In this document: in pieces, positions 49,288 to 60,050 of the stretch
How the letters are laid out: every line of letters begins with the position of its first letter
Numbering within the stretch: the first letter of the stretch is position 1
Source of the DNA: DATLNF01 sp963765815
Lineage (GTDB): Bacteria > Actinomycetota > Actinomycetes > BP-191
NCBI GenBank assembly: GCA_963765815.1
Contig: CAVXXT010000005.1
Coordinates: 62,001-126,000 of the forward strand
DNA length: 64,000 nt
Direction: 5' to 3'
Program-made: the position numbers and the translations under genes
The notes under the pieces: model-generated
The model's input: the letters and a program-made list of their open reading frames with translations, nothing else
The model's database searches: none
Told to the model about the DNA's origin: nothing

Positions 49288-50110
49288 ATGACCGTCTCCC
49301 GTGGCCGGACCAGCGTCGAGGTCGACCCCGAGGTCAAGGCCGCGCTCGACTCCGCCGTCGCCGAGCTGTGGCGCGAGTTCAAGGACACCGCCGACCAGTC
49401 GCTGCGCGAGCGGCTGATCCTGCACTACTCGCCGCTGGTGAAGTACGTCGCCGGCCGCGTCGGCGTCGGCCTGCCGCCCAACATCGAGCAGGCCGACCTG
49501 GTCACCTACGGCATCTTCGGGCTGATCGACGCGATCGAGAAGTTCGACCTCTCGCGCGCGATCAAGTTCGAGACCTACGCGATCAGCCGCATCAAGGGCG
49601 CGATCATCGACGAGCTGCGCGCGATCGACTGGATCCCGCGCTCGGTGCGCTACAAGGCGCGCGAGGTCGAGAAGGCCTACGCCGCGCTCGAGAGCCGCTG
49701 CACCGCAGCGCCGACCGAGCCCGAGGTGGCCGCCGAGCTCGGCATCTCTCTCGAGGACCTGCACCAGATCTTCAGCCAGGTGTCGTTCGTCAACGTCGTC
49801 GCGCTCGACGAGCTGCTCAACGTCGGCGGCGAGCGCGGGCGACAAGCTCAGCCTGGTCGACACCCTCGAGGACACCAAGGCCGAGGACCCGGTGATGGTG
49901 TTCGAGAGCGAGGAGACGAAGTACCTCCTCGCCAAGGCGATCAACACGCTGCCCGAGCGCGAGAAGATCGTCGTCACGCTCTACTACTACGAGGGCCTCA
50001 CCCTCGCCGAGATCGGCCAGGTCCTCGGCGTCACCGAGAGCCGCATCTGCCAGATGCACACCAAGGCCGTGCTCCAGCTGCGCGGCAAGATCGCCGACCA
50101 GCGCGACTGA
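49288..50110 (+). CDS. whiG: WhiG/FliA-type sigma factor (one extra base near 49837)
   Basis: A sigma-28-class factor (about 273 aa after removal of one G). The first frame carries HYSPLVKYVAGRVGVGLPPNIEQADLVTYGIFGLIDAIEKFD and IIDELRAIDWIPRSVR (regions 2 and 3); it is lost at about 49837, and the next frame carries EDPVMVFESEE and region 4 (LPEREKIVVTLYYYEGLTLAEIG...VTESRICQMHTKAV) to the stop at 50108. In Streptomyces WhiG starts spore formation and in motile actinomycetes FliA drives flagella; which applies is unknown. It is the first gene of the frameshift-rich zone. Confidence 0.9.
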
Positions 50111-50122
50111 CCCCCTGCCGCG

Positions 50123-50817
50123 TCATCGCGGCCGTCGTCGTCGCCGTACTGCCTCCGCCCCCACCAGCCCGGTCATCGCCGCGATGACCGCTGCCCCCGC
50201 GCGCGGCCGCCCGTCCGCCTCCCGGCGGTGTGGTGCGACTGCCGCCGGTGACGGCGCCGCGAGCGCCCGACGTACGACGACCGGCTCGCCCCCGCCCGAT
50301 GGTCCGGTCGTCCCGGTCCAGCGCGGGAGCAGCCGGACCGGACCCTGACCGAGCAGCCGGAGCGGGTCCAGGTAGACGTCGCCGCGGCGCAGGCCCCAGT
50401 GCAGCAGGGCGCGGCCGGGCTCCGGGTCGCCGTGGCCGAGGTCGAGCCGCCCGAGCGGCGTGCCCGGGCCGACCCGCTGCCCACGGGTGATGTCGACGTC
50501 GAGCGGCTCGTACGTCGTCCGCAGCTCGCCGTGCGTCACGGTCACCACGCCGCGCCCGGCGAGGATCCCCGCGAAGGTCACGACCCCCGCGCCGGCGGCC
50601 CGGACCACCCCGCCGGGCGCTCCCACCAGGTCCACGCCGCGGTGGCCGGGCAGCCAGTCGTGCACCGGGGGGTCGAACCGGCGGGCCACGGCCAGCGGCG
50701 AGTCAGCGGCTGGCGCCAGCCGGCCGCGGCGGACGCGAGGGGCGTCCCGGCCGGTGCCAGGAGCAGGCCGAGGCCGGCCGCTGTGCCGACGAGCCGCCGG
50801 CGCTGAAGTCGGGTCAT
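50123..50817 (-). CDS. Secreted M23-family peptidase (frameshifted near 50705)
   Basis: The N-terminus (MTRLQRRRLVGTAAGLGLLLAPAGTPLASAAAG) is a Sec or Tat signal peptide encoded from ATG 50817. The body in another frame reads FDPPVHDWLPGHRGVDLVGAPGGVVRAAGAGVVTFAG with the LytM metal residues H-x3-D (HRGVD), and LLHWGLRRGDVYLDP with HWG. One base must be missing near 50705. About 231 aa after repair; a 50-residue disordered C-terminus and a C-terminal hydrophobic segment follow. A peptidoglycan hydrolase role is inferred. Opposite-strand M23 genes here are common in Streptomyces between whiG and rpsB. Confidence 0.8.
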
Positions 50818-51139
50818 CGGAGCAGACTGCGGCCGCCCGCGCGGCCCGGCGGTCGTTCGGGGACGATCTGTGGACGCGACCCGGGTTCGACCGGGGCGCG
50901 GTCGGCGCCGTACACTGGCCGACGGCGGCTCGGGCGACCGGGCCGACTTCGCACGCCCCGCTCCCGCCGGCCTCCACCGGCGGGCGGCCCGCCTCCGGTC
51001 CCGACCGTCACGCGACGGCACGGGTACGGCGCGGCCGAACGCGGACGTCAGGGCGGCGCACGACCGTGCGCCGCGTCAACCGAGTGCGCTCGGGGACCGC
51101 CGGAGGGCGGCACGCGCGCAGAGAAAGGTGCGGCCAGAC
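50818..51139 (+). promoter_or_regulatory. rpsB upstream region with -10 TACACT
   Basis: This 322-nt gap between the divergent M23 and rpsB genes holds no convincing gene. TACACT (50911-50916) is a strong -10 and would give an rpsB leader of about 220 nt. AGAAAGG (51122-51128) is the SD. Long rpsB leaders carry autoregulatory structures in other bacteria; none could be assigned here. Confidence 0.45.
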
Positions 51140-52046
51140 ATGGCTGTCGTCACCATGCGGCAGCTGCTCGAGAGCGGCGTCCACTTCGGGCACCAGACCA
51201 AGCGCTGGAACCCGAAGATGAAGCGCTTCATCTTCACCGAGCGCAACGGCATCTACATCATCGACCTGCAGCAGACGCTGTCCTACATCGACCGCGCCTA
51301 CGAGTTCGTCAAGCGAGACCGTCGCCCACGGCGGCACCGATCCTGTTCGTCGGCACCAAGAAGCAGGCGCAGGAGGCGATCCAGAGCAGGCCACCCGCGT
51401 CGGCATGCCCTACGTCAACCAGCGCTGGCTCGGCGGCATGCTCACCAACTTCCAGACCGTCTACAAGCGGCTGCAGCGCCTCAAGGAGCTCGAGATGATC
51501 GAGCAGACCGGTGGCGCCACCGTGCTGACGAAGAAGGAGGCGCTCGTCCTCGCCCGCGAGAAGATCAAGCTCGAGCGCACCCTCGGCGGCATCCGCGACA
51601 TGACCCGCACGCCGAGCGCGGTGTGGATCGTCGACACCAAGAAGGAGCACATCGCCGTCGGCGAGGCGCGCAAGCTCGGCATCCCGGTCGTCGCGATCCT
51701 CGACACCAACTGCGACCCCGACGAGGTCGACTACAAGATCCCCGGCAACGACGACGCGATCCGCTCGGCCACCCTGCTCACCCGGGTCATCGCCGACGCC
51801 GTCGCCGAGGGCCTGATGCAGCGCGCGTCGGCCAGCGCCAACGCCGGCCGTGGCGAGGACAAGCCGAGCCGACGACGGCCAGCTGGCGACCGACGAGCCG
51901 CTCGCCGACTGGGAGCTCGAGCTGCTGCTCCGGCAGCTGACGCCGCGGTCGAGGCGACTCCGGCCGCCACCGACGCCGCTGCTGCCGACGCTCGCTGCTG
52001 CCGACGCGACGCCGGCTGACCCGACGCTGCGGCCGACCGCTCCTGA
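51140..52046 (+). CDS. rpsB: 30S ribosomal protein S2 (frameshift-disrupted)
   Basis: S2 begins cleanly at ATG 51140 (MAVVTMRQLLESGVHFGHQTKRWNPKMKRFIFTERNGIYIIDLQQTL). Extra bases follow at about 51314 and 51339, a missing base near 51384, another extra near 51870 and further slips near 51920-52000. Between them PYVNQRWLGGMLTNF and AVWIVDTKKEHIAVGEARKLGIPVVAILDTNCDPDEVDY are intact. The C-terminus is an Ala/Pro/Glu-rich tail; I take TGA 52044 as the end because it leaves about 53 nt to tsf. The essential gene cannot be truly broken, so sequence error is assumed. Confidence 0.88.
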
Positions 52047-52098
52047 GCTCCGCCGGACGCCGTACGCCACTCACCCCGACACGAACAGGACGAGCACC

Positions 52099-52950
52099 AT
52101 GGCTGACCATCACCGCCGCTGACATCAAGAAGCTCCGCGAGGCAACCGGCGCGGGCATGACCGACTGCAAGAACGCGCTCGTCGAGGCCGACGGCGACTA
52201 CGACAAGGCCGTGGAGAGCTGCGGGTCAAGGGCGCTCAAGGGCGTCGCCAAGCGCGAGGGCCGCGAGCGCCAGCAACGGCCTCGTCACGGCCAACGCTCG
52301 ACGGCACGACGGCACGGCGTCCTGCTCGAGCTCAACTGCGAGACCGACTTCGTCGCCAAGAGCGAGAAGTTCCAGCAGTCGCGCAGCACGTCGTCGAGCG
52401 GCTGGTCGCCACCCGGCCGGCCGACCTCGAGCGCCGACGCTCGCAGGCCGACTCCGGCGACGGCGCGCACGCTCAAGGACGTCCTGGACGAGGCCAACGC
52501 CAAGCTCGGCGAGAAGATCGAGGTGCGCCGGTTCGCGACGTTCGCGAGCGCGTACGTCGGCAGTCTACCTGCACAAGACCAGCCCCGACCTGCCGCCGCA
52601 GGTCGGCGTCCTGGTCGAGCTCTCCGGCGACACCGGCGACGATCGCGCAAGGACGTCGCGCAGCACATCGCCGCGTTCGCCCCGCGTCTACGTCACCCGC
52701 GACGAGGTGCCGGACGAGGTCGTCGCCAAGGAGCGCGAGATCGCCGAGGCGACCGCGCGCGAGGAGGGCAAGCCCGAGGCGGCGCTCGACGAAGATCGTC
52801 GAGGGTCGCGTCACCGGCTTCTTCAAGGAGCAGCTGCTGCTCGAGCAGGCCTTCGCCAAGGACAACAAGAAGACCGTCAGGCAGGTCCTCGACGAGGCCG
52901 GGCGTCGACCGGTCACCCGCTTCGCCCGGTTCAAGGTCGGCCAGGCCTGA
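52099..52950 (+). CDS. tsf: Elongation factor Ts (frameshift-disrupted)
   Basis: EF-Ts recycles EF-Tu. ATG 52099; DIKKLREATGAGMTDCKNALVEADGDYDKAVE, NCETDFVAKSEKF, LDEANAKLGEKIEVRRF, the AQHIAAFAP segment and the C-terminal FFKEQLLLEQAFAKDNKKTV and RFARFKVGQA are each readable but in changing frames. I count at least a dozen single-base slips, for example near 52106, 52240, 52267, 52560, 52645 and 52795. Repaired length is about 280 aa, normal for actinomycetes. Stop TGA 52948. Confidence 0.88.
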
Positions 52951-52994
52951 GGCAGACTCAAGCCCGACTCACCCTGCCGCAGGAGGCCATCGCG

Positions 52995-53755
52995 ATGACG
53001 AGCAGTGCGGCTCCTGACAGACGGACGGCCCCGCTGGTCGCGGGTCCTGCTCAAGCTCTCCGGTGAGGCGTTCGCCGGCGGCGAGCCGCTGGGCATCGAC
53101 CCCGACGTCGTGTCGCGCGATCGCGCGGCAGGTCGCCGAGGTCGTCGCGACCGGCGTCCAGGTCGCGCATCGTCGTCGGCGGCGGCAACATACTTCCGCG
53201 GCGCGGCGCTCGCCGAGCGCGGCATGGACCGCCCGCGCGCCGACTACATGGGCATGCTCGGCACCGTCATCAACTGCCTCGCGCTGCAGGACTTCCTGGA
53301 GAAGCAGGGCATCGAGACCCGGGTGCAGACCGCGATCACGATGGGCCAGGTCGCCGAGCCCTACGTGCCCGCGGCGGGCGATCCGGCACCTCGAGAAGGG
53401 CCGCGTCGTCATCTTCGGCGCCGGCCTGGGCGCGCCGTTCTTCTCCACCGACACCACGCGCCGCGCAGCGGGCGCTCGAGATCGGCGCGCAGGCGGTGCT
53501 CAAGGCCACGCAGGTCGACGGCGTCTACGACGCCGACCCGCGCAAGAACCCCGACGCCGTGCGCTTCGACGCGCTCGACCTACTCCGAGGTGCTCGCGCG
53601 CGGCCTGAAGGTCGATGGACGCGACCGCCATCAGCCTGTGCATGGACAACGACCTGCCGATCGTCGTCTTCGACCTCATCGGCGAGGGCAACATCGCCCG
53701 CGCCGTGCGCGGTGAGAAGATCGGCACCGTCGTCGGCGTTCCCGCGAGCCAGTGA
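52995..53755 (+). CDS. pyrH: UMP kinase (frameshift-disrupted)
   Basis: A hexameric amino-acid-kinase-fold enzyme phosphorylating UMP. Readable pieces: VLLKLSGEAFAGGEPLGIDPDVV, RGAALAERGMDRPRADYMGMLGTVINCLALQDFLEKQGIETRVQTAI, GAGLGAPFFSTDT, ATQVDGVYDADPRKNPDAVRFDAL and SLCMDNDLPIVVFDLIGEGNIARAVRGEKIGTVV. Extra bases fall near 53030, 53112, 53167, 53190, 53368, 53463, 53580 and 53615. ATG 52995 follows AGGAGG. About 250 aa after repair. Confidence 0.88.
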
Positions 53756-53768
53756 GAGAGGCCCAGCA

Positions 53769-54335
53769 GTGATCGACGAGACCCTGCTCGAGGCCGAGGA
53801 GAAGATGGACAAGGCGGTCGACGGTCGCCAAGGACGAGCTGTCGACGCATCCGCACCGGCCGGGCCACACCCGGCGATGTTCTCCAAGATCGTCGTCGAC
53901 TACTACGGCGCGACGACCCCGCTGCAGCAGCTCGCGTCGTTCACGGTGCCCGAGCCGCGGATGGCGGTGATCACAGCCCTACGACAAGAGCTCGCTCGGC
54001 GCGATCGAGAAGGCGATCCGCGACTCCGACCTCGGCGTCAACCCGACCAACGACGGCACGCATCATCCGCATCGTCGTTCCCGCAGCTCACCGAGGAGCG
54101 CCGCCGCGAGCTCATCAAGGTCGCGCAGCCCAAGGCGGAGGACGGCCGAGGTCTCGATCCGCAACATCCGCCGCCACGCCAAGGACGCGCTCGACAAGCT
54201 GGCGAAGGACGGCGAGACCGGCGAGGACGACGTCGCGCCGCGCGGAGAAGGAGCTCGAGGAGCTCACCCACAAGTACGTCGACCACGTCGACGAGCTGCT
54301 GCACGCACAAGGAAGCCGAGCTGCTCGAGGTCTGA
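53769..54335 (+). CDS. frr: Ribosome recycling factor (frameshift-disrupted)
   Basis: RRF frees ribosomes after termination, with EF-G. GTG 53769: IDETLLEAEEKMDKAV. Later pieces in different frames include KDELST, MFSKIVVDYYGATTPLQQLASF, YDKSSLGAIEKAIRDSDLGVNPTNDG and HAKDALDKLAKDGETGEDDV, ending KEAELLEV at TGA 54333. Extra bases near 53821, 53851, 53868, 53973, 54060 and 54091. About 185 aa after repair, the family length. Confidence 0.88.
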   Translation: MIDETLLEAEEKMDKAVDGRQGRAVDASAPAGPHPAMFSKIVVDYYGATTPLQQLASFTVPEPRMAVITALRQELARRDREGDPRLRPRRQPDQRRHASSASSFPQLTEERRRELIKVAQPKAEDGRGLDPQHPPPRQGRARQAGEGRRDRRGRRRAARRRSSRSSPTSTSTTSTSCCTHKEAELLEV

Positions 54336-54358
54336 CCAGACCTCGGCCTGCTCGCGCC

Positions 54359-55268
54359 ATGACCGCCGCCCGCGACGTCCCCGGCACCGGCGCCGTGCCC
54401 GATCCGGCTGACCTGCCCAACGTCGGCGGCGAGACGCCGGTCCCCAGCCGGGCCGGGCGCAACCTGCCGGCCGCGATCGGCGTCGGCCTCGGCCTCGGCG
54501 CGCTGGTCCTCATCCCGCTCTACACCGTGCGCTGGGTGTTCGCGGTCGTCGTCGCGGTCGTCCTCGGCGTCGCGATCGTGGAGATCGTGCCGCGCGCTGC
54601 GGCACCGCGGGGCTGCGGCCCACGGTGCTGCCGCTGGTGCGTCGGCGGTGCCGTCGATGATCGTCGCGGCCTACCGCGCGGGCAGCGACGCGCTGCTGTT
54701 CGGGCCTGGTCGCTGACGGTGCTCGCGTGCATCGCCTGGCGGGTGCCGGAAGGTGGGCGCGGGCTGCTGCGCGACGTCAGCGTCGAGCGTCGTTCGTGGC
54801 GGCGTACGTGCCGTTCCTCGCTGGGTTCGCCGCGCTGCTCACGCGCTCAACCGCACGGCGCCGCGCGGGTCACGGCGTTCATCGCGACGACGGTGTGCAG
54901 CGACACGGCGGCTACGCCGCCGGCGTGCTGTTCGGCAAGCACCCGATGGCGCCGACGTGTCAGCCCGAAGAAGTCGTGGGAGGGCTTCGCCGGCAGCATC
55001 GCCGCGTGCTGTGCTCGCGGGCGTCGTGCTGGTGTCGACGCTGCGTCGACATCGCGCTGGTGGCAGGGCGTCGCTCTTCGGCCTCGCGGTCGTGTGACCT
55101 GCGCGACCCTGGGCGACCTCGGCGAGTCGATGATCAAGCGCGACCTCGGCATCAAGGACATGGGCAACCTGCTGCCCGGCCACGGCGGGATCATGGACCG
55201 GCTCGACTCGCTGCTGCCTGACCGCCCCCGTCGCCTGGCTGCTGCTGTCGCGGTGGGCACCGTCGTGA
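54359..55268 (+). CDS. cdsA: Phosphatidate cytidylyltransferase (frameshift-disrupted)
   Basis: CdsA makes CDP-diacylglycerol, the precursor of anionic phospholipids, in the membrane. The N-terminus is a 50-residue soluble stretch (MTAARDVPGTGAVPDPADLPNVGG), then hydrophobic helices (IPLYTVRWVFAVVVAVVLGVAIVE). The signature appears near the C-terminus as LGDLGESMIKRDLGIKDMGNLLPGHGGIMDRLDSLL. The middle is split by about 15 slips (from 54589 to 55100). The corrected end LLLSRWAPS stops at TGA 55266, overlapping the rlmN GTG. Confidence 0.87.
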
Positions 55269-56397
55269 GCTCCGACAGCGGTAGCGGCGATCCCTCCCAC
55301 TCGTCTTCGACGCACCGCGTCGCGGCAAGCCGCCCCGGCACCTGGCCGACCTCGACCAGGCCGGGCGCGCGCGCCGCCGTCGCCGAGCTCGGCGAGAAGC
55401 CGTTCCGCGGCCGACCAGCTGGCGACCTGGTACTACTTCGACGGCGTCTCCGACGTCGCGGACATGACCGACCTGCCGGCCGCGGCCCGCGAGCGGCTCG
55501 GCGCCGCCCTGCTGCCGCCGTTGCTCACGCCGTGCGCGACGTCGAGCTGCGACGACGGCGACGACGCGCAAGACGCTGTGGCGCTGCCACGACGGGTCGC
55601 TCGTCGAGAGCGTCCTGATGCGCTATCCCGACCGCGTCACGGTCTGCGTCTCCAGCCAGGCCGGCTGCGGCATGGCCTGCCCGTTCTGCGCGACCGGCCA
55701 GGGCGGGCTGACCCGCAACCTGTCGACCGCCGAGATCGTCGAGCAGGTCGTCGCCGCCAACCGCGCGCTCGGCGCGGCGACGTGGCCGGCGGTCCGGCCG
55801 GGTCACCAACGTCGTCTTCATGGGCATGGGCGAGCCGCTGGCCAACTACGCGGCGACGGTCGGCGCCGTGCGCCGGCTCACCGAGCCGCGCCGTCGGCTC
55901 GGACCTCTCGCAGCGCGATCGATCGATCGTGTCGACCGTCGGGCTGGTGCCGGCGATGCGCAAGCTCGCCGAGGAGCGGCCTCCCGGTGACGCTCGCCGC
56001 TGTCGCTGCACGCGCCCGACGACGAGCTGCGCGACACCCTCGTGCCGGTCAACACCCGCTGGCCGGTCGTCGAGGTGCTCGACGCCGCCTGGGCTACGTC
56101 GAGATGACCGGGCGCCGGGTGTCGATCGAGTACGCGCTGATCCGCGACATCAACGACCAGGCCTGGCGCGCCGACGCCCTCGGCGAGCTGCTCGCCGGGC
56201 ACCTCGTCCACGTCAACCTGATCCCGCTCAACCCGACCCCGGGCAGCGAGTGGACCGCGAGCCGGCGCAGCGACGAGCGCGAGTTCGTCCGCCGGCTCGA
56301 GGCGCCGGCGTGGCGACGACCGTGCGCGACACGCGCGGCCGCGAGATCGCCGGCCGCCTGCGGCCAGCTCGCCGCGGCCGACACGGTCGTGACCTGA
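55265..56397 (+). CDS. rlmN: Dual-specificity rRNA/tRNA methyltransferase RlmN (frameshift-disrupted)
   Basis: A radical-SAM enzyme methylating A2503 of 23S rRNA and A37 of tRNAs. Readable: DQLATWYYFDGVSDVADMTDLP, VSSQAGCGMACPFCATGQGGLTRNLS (the CxxxCxxC cluster and adjacent acceptor region), MGMGEPLANY, and MTGRRVSIEYALIRDINDQ through NLIPLNPTPGSEW. GTG 55265 overlaps the cdsA stop. Slips occur near 55290, 55410, 55560, 55795, 55890, 55985 and 56320. The stop shares a base with the dxr ATG. Confidence 0.88.
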
Positions 56398-57644
56398 TGC
56401 GCGACGATCGTGCTCCTCGGGTCGACCGGGTCGATCGGCACCCAGGCGCTCGACGTCGTACGCCGCAACCCGGACCGGTTCCGCGTCGTCGCAGTCGCAG
56501 CTGCTGGGCAATGACATAGCGCTGCTGGCGCAGCAGGCGCTGGAGCTCGGGGTCGAGGTCGTCGGCGTCGCGCGAGCCAGCGCCGCGCAGGACCTGCAGC
56601 TCGCGTTCTACGCCGCGGCGAAGGCCGCCGGCTGGAGTGCCGGACAGGTCGAGCTGCCGGCGATCCTCGCCGGGCCGGACGCGGCCGAGCAGGTCGCCGC
56701 GTGGGCCTGCGACGTCGTGCTCAACGGGATGACCGGGTCGATCGGCCTGGCGCCGACGCTCGCCGCGCTGACGCCGGGCGCACACTCGCGCTGGCCAACA
56801 AGGAGTCGCTGATCGTCGGCGGCTCGCTGGTCAATCGTCTGGTCGCCGGCGAGCCGGACCGGCTGGTCCCGGTCGACAGCGAGCACTCCGCCCTCGCCCA
56901 GTGCCTGCGCGGCGGGCGGCGCGACGAGGTGCGCCGCCTTGTCCTCACCGCGAGCGGGGGACCGTTCCGGGGCCGCGCCGCGGCAGAGCTGGCCGACGTC
57001 ACCGTCGCCGACGCGCTGGCGCACCCGACCTGGGAGCATGGGACCGGTGATCACCATCAACTCCGCGACGCTGGTCAACAAGGGGCTGGAGCTGATCGAG
57101 GCGCACCTGCTCTTCGACCTGCCCTACGACCGGATCGACGTCGTCGTCCACCCGCAGTCGCTGGTCCACTCGATGGTCGAGTTCGCACGACGGCTCGCAC
57201 GCTCGCTCAGGTGTCCCCGCCGGACATGCGGCTGCCGATCGCCCTCGCGCTCGGCTGGCCGGATCGCGTGCCGGACGCCCAGGAGCCGATGGACTGGACC
57301 CGCGCCCAGACCCTGGACGTTCGAGCCCCTCGACGCCGACGCCTTCCCGGCGGTCGGGCTCGCCCGGCGGGCTGGCGAGGCCGGCGGCACGGCGCCCGGC
57401 GTGTTCAACGCCGCCAACGAGGAGGCGGTCGCCGGCGTTCATCGCCGGCCGGCTCCGCTTCCCGGAGATCGTCGAGACCGTCGCCGCCGTCGTCGAGGAG
57501 CACATCCACGAGCTGGCAGATCGGCCGATCGGGAACCCGTTGAGCCTCGCCGATGTTCTACTGGCAGAGACCTGGGCGCGGCAGCGTGCCCAGGAGCTGG
57601 CCGGCGGCTCGACGCCGGCGACCACGAGCACGGGAGTCAGCTGA
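56397..57644 (+). CDS. dxr: 1-deoxy-D-xylulose-5-phosphate reductoisomerase (frameshift-disrupted)
   Basis: The second enzyme of the MEP isoprenoid pathway, target of fosmidomycin. N-terminal IVLLGSTGSIGTQALDVVRRNPDRF follows a slip just after MRD. Then VLNGMTGSIGLAPTLAAL, LANKESLIVGG, VPVDSEHSALAQCLRGG, LTASGGPFRG, and NAANEEAV are seen. Slips near 56404, 56510, 56780, 57039, 57190, 57320 and 57437. ATG 56397 overlaps the rlmN stop (TGATG). ispG, a later MEP gene, is two genes on, a conserved actinobacterial cluster. Confidence 0.9.
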
Positions 57645-57645
57645 G

Positions 57646-58852
57646 ATGGGCCTGGGTGTGATCGCCTTCGCGTTCGCGATCCTGTTCGTCGATCGCGTTC
57701 CACGAGCTGGGCCACCTGGCCACCGCCAAGCGCTTCGGCATGAAGGCGACGCAGTACTTCATCGGCTTCGGCCCGACGCATCTGGTCGTTCCGCCGGGGC
57801 GAGACCGAGTACGGCGTGAAGGCCATCCCGGCCGGCGGCTTCGTGAAGATCGTCGGGATGACCGAGCTCGAGGAGCTCGAGCCCGAGGACGAGGCCCGGG
57901 CGTTCTTCCGCCAGCCCGCCCGGCAGCGCTCGATCGTCCTGGTCGCCGGATCGACCATGCACTTCATCCTCGCCGCGGTCATCTTCGCCGTCGCGCTGAT
58001 CTTCGTCGGCGTGCCGACCTACGAGGTCACCACCACCGTCGAGGCCGTCGTCCACCTGCATCCCCGCCGACGCCGACGCCAAGTGCGCGGCGAGCGATCC
58101 CAAGGCGCCGGCGGCGGTCGCAGGAGCTGCGACGTGGCGACCGCGTCGTGTCCTACAACGGCACGCCGGTTGCCGAGTGGCAGGACTTCACCCGTCTCGT
58201 GCGCGCGTCGCCGGCCGGTGCGGCCACGCTCGTGGTCGAGCGAGACGGCGCCGAGCTGGCGCTCGACCTCGATGTCGTCCGAGTCGTGCGAGCGGACATC
58301 GACGACCCGAAGAAGAAGGTCGAGGTCGGGTCGGTCGGCCTGCTCCCGCGTGACGAGCCGCTTCGTCGCTACGGCGTCGTCGCCGGGCTCGGCAAGACCG
58401 TCGACGCGATGGGCGAGTCGTTCGCCGGCACCGGCAAGGCGCTGGTCCGCCTGCCCGCGAGCATCCCGAAGCTGATCGACGCGACCTTCGGCGACGGCGA
58501 TCGCGACCCGGAGGGAGCGGTCAGCCTGATCGGCGCCGGCCAGATCGCCGGGAAGGCCGCGAAGAGCGGCGAGGTCGCGGTGTTCCTGTCGCTGATCGCG
58601 AGCATCAACGTGTTCATCGGGGTGTTCAACCTGCTCCCGCTCCTGCCGCTCGACGGCGGCCACCTGGCGATCCTCGGCTACGAGCAGGCACGGTCACGGA
58701 TCGCCCGTGCGCTCGGGCGACCTGACCCCGGCCGGGTCGACCTTCGCAAGCTGCTGCCGGTGGCGTACACGTTCATCGTCTTCCTGGTCGCGCTGCAGGC
58801 CCTCGTGCTGTACGCCGACGTCGCCAACCCGATCGCCAACCCGTTCGGCTGA
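57646..58852 (+). CDS. rip1: Site-2 protease Rip1/RseP (5' part frameshift-disrupted)
   Basis: A membrane zinc metalloprotease cutting transmembrane anti-sigma factors. Near the N-terminus, after a slip at about 57690, FHELGHL gives the HExxH site. Then GETEYGVKAIPAGGFVKIVGM, a PDZ domain (LRRGDRVVSYNGTPVAEW), and the second metal motif in FNLLPLLPLDGGHLAILGYE. Slips lie near 57690, 57781, 58060 and 58115; from about 58130 the frame is clean to the end. A candidate substrate is the membrane anti-sigma factor encoded at 61478. Confidence 0.92.
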
Positions 58853-58874
58853 GCCGGTTCGGCTTCGGGCGGGC

Positions 58875-58880
58875 GATAAT
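58875..58880 (+). promoter_or_regulatory. -10 GATAAT of ispG (leaderless)
   Basis: GATAAT, 5 of 6 matches to TATAAT, is followed by 6 nt and the ATG at 58887; no SD. Confidence 0.45.
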
Positions 58881-58886
58881 GGCGAC

Positions 58887-60041
<1,155 letters not shown>

Positions 60042-60050
60042 CCGCGCCGC

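Noticed and set aside
49837..50110. Programmed frameshifting in the sigma factor gene
   Set aside because: No slippery heptamer is seen, and the same slip type recurs in all following genes.
51140..58150. True pseudogene decay of the rpsB-to-rip1 block
   Set aside because: The genes are essential, protein similarity is continuous across slips, and neighbours are intact; sequence error is far more likely.
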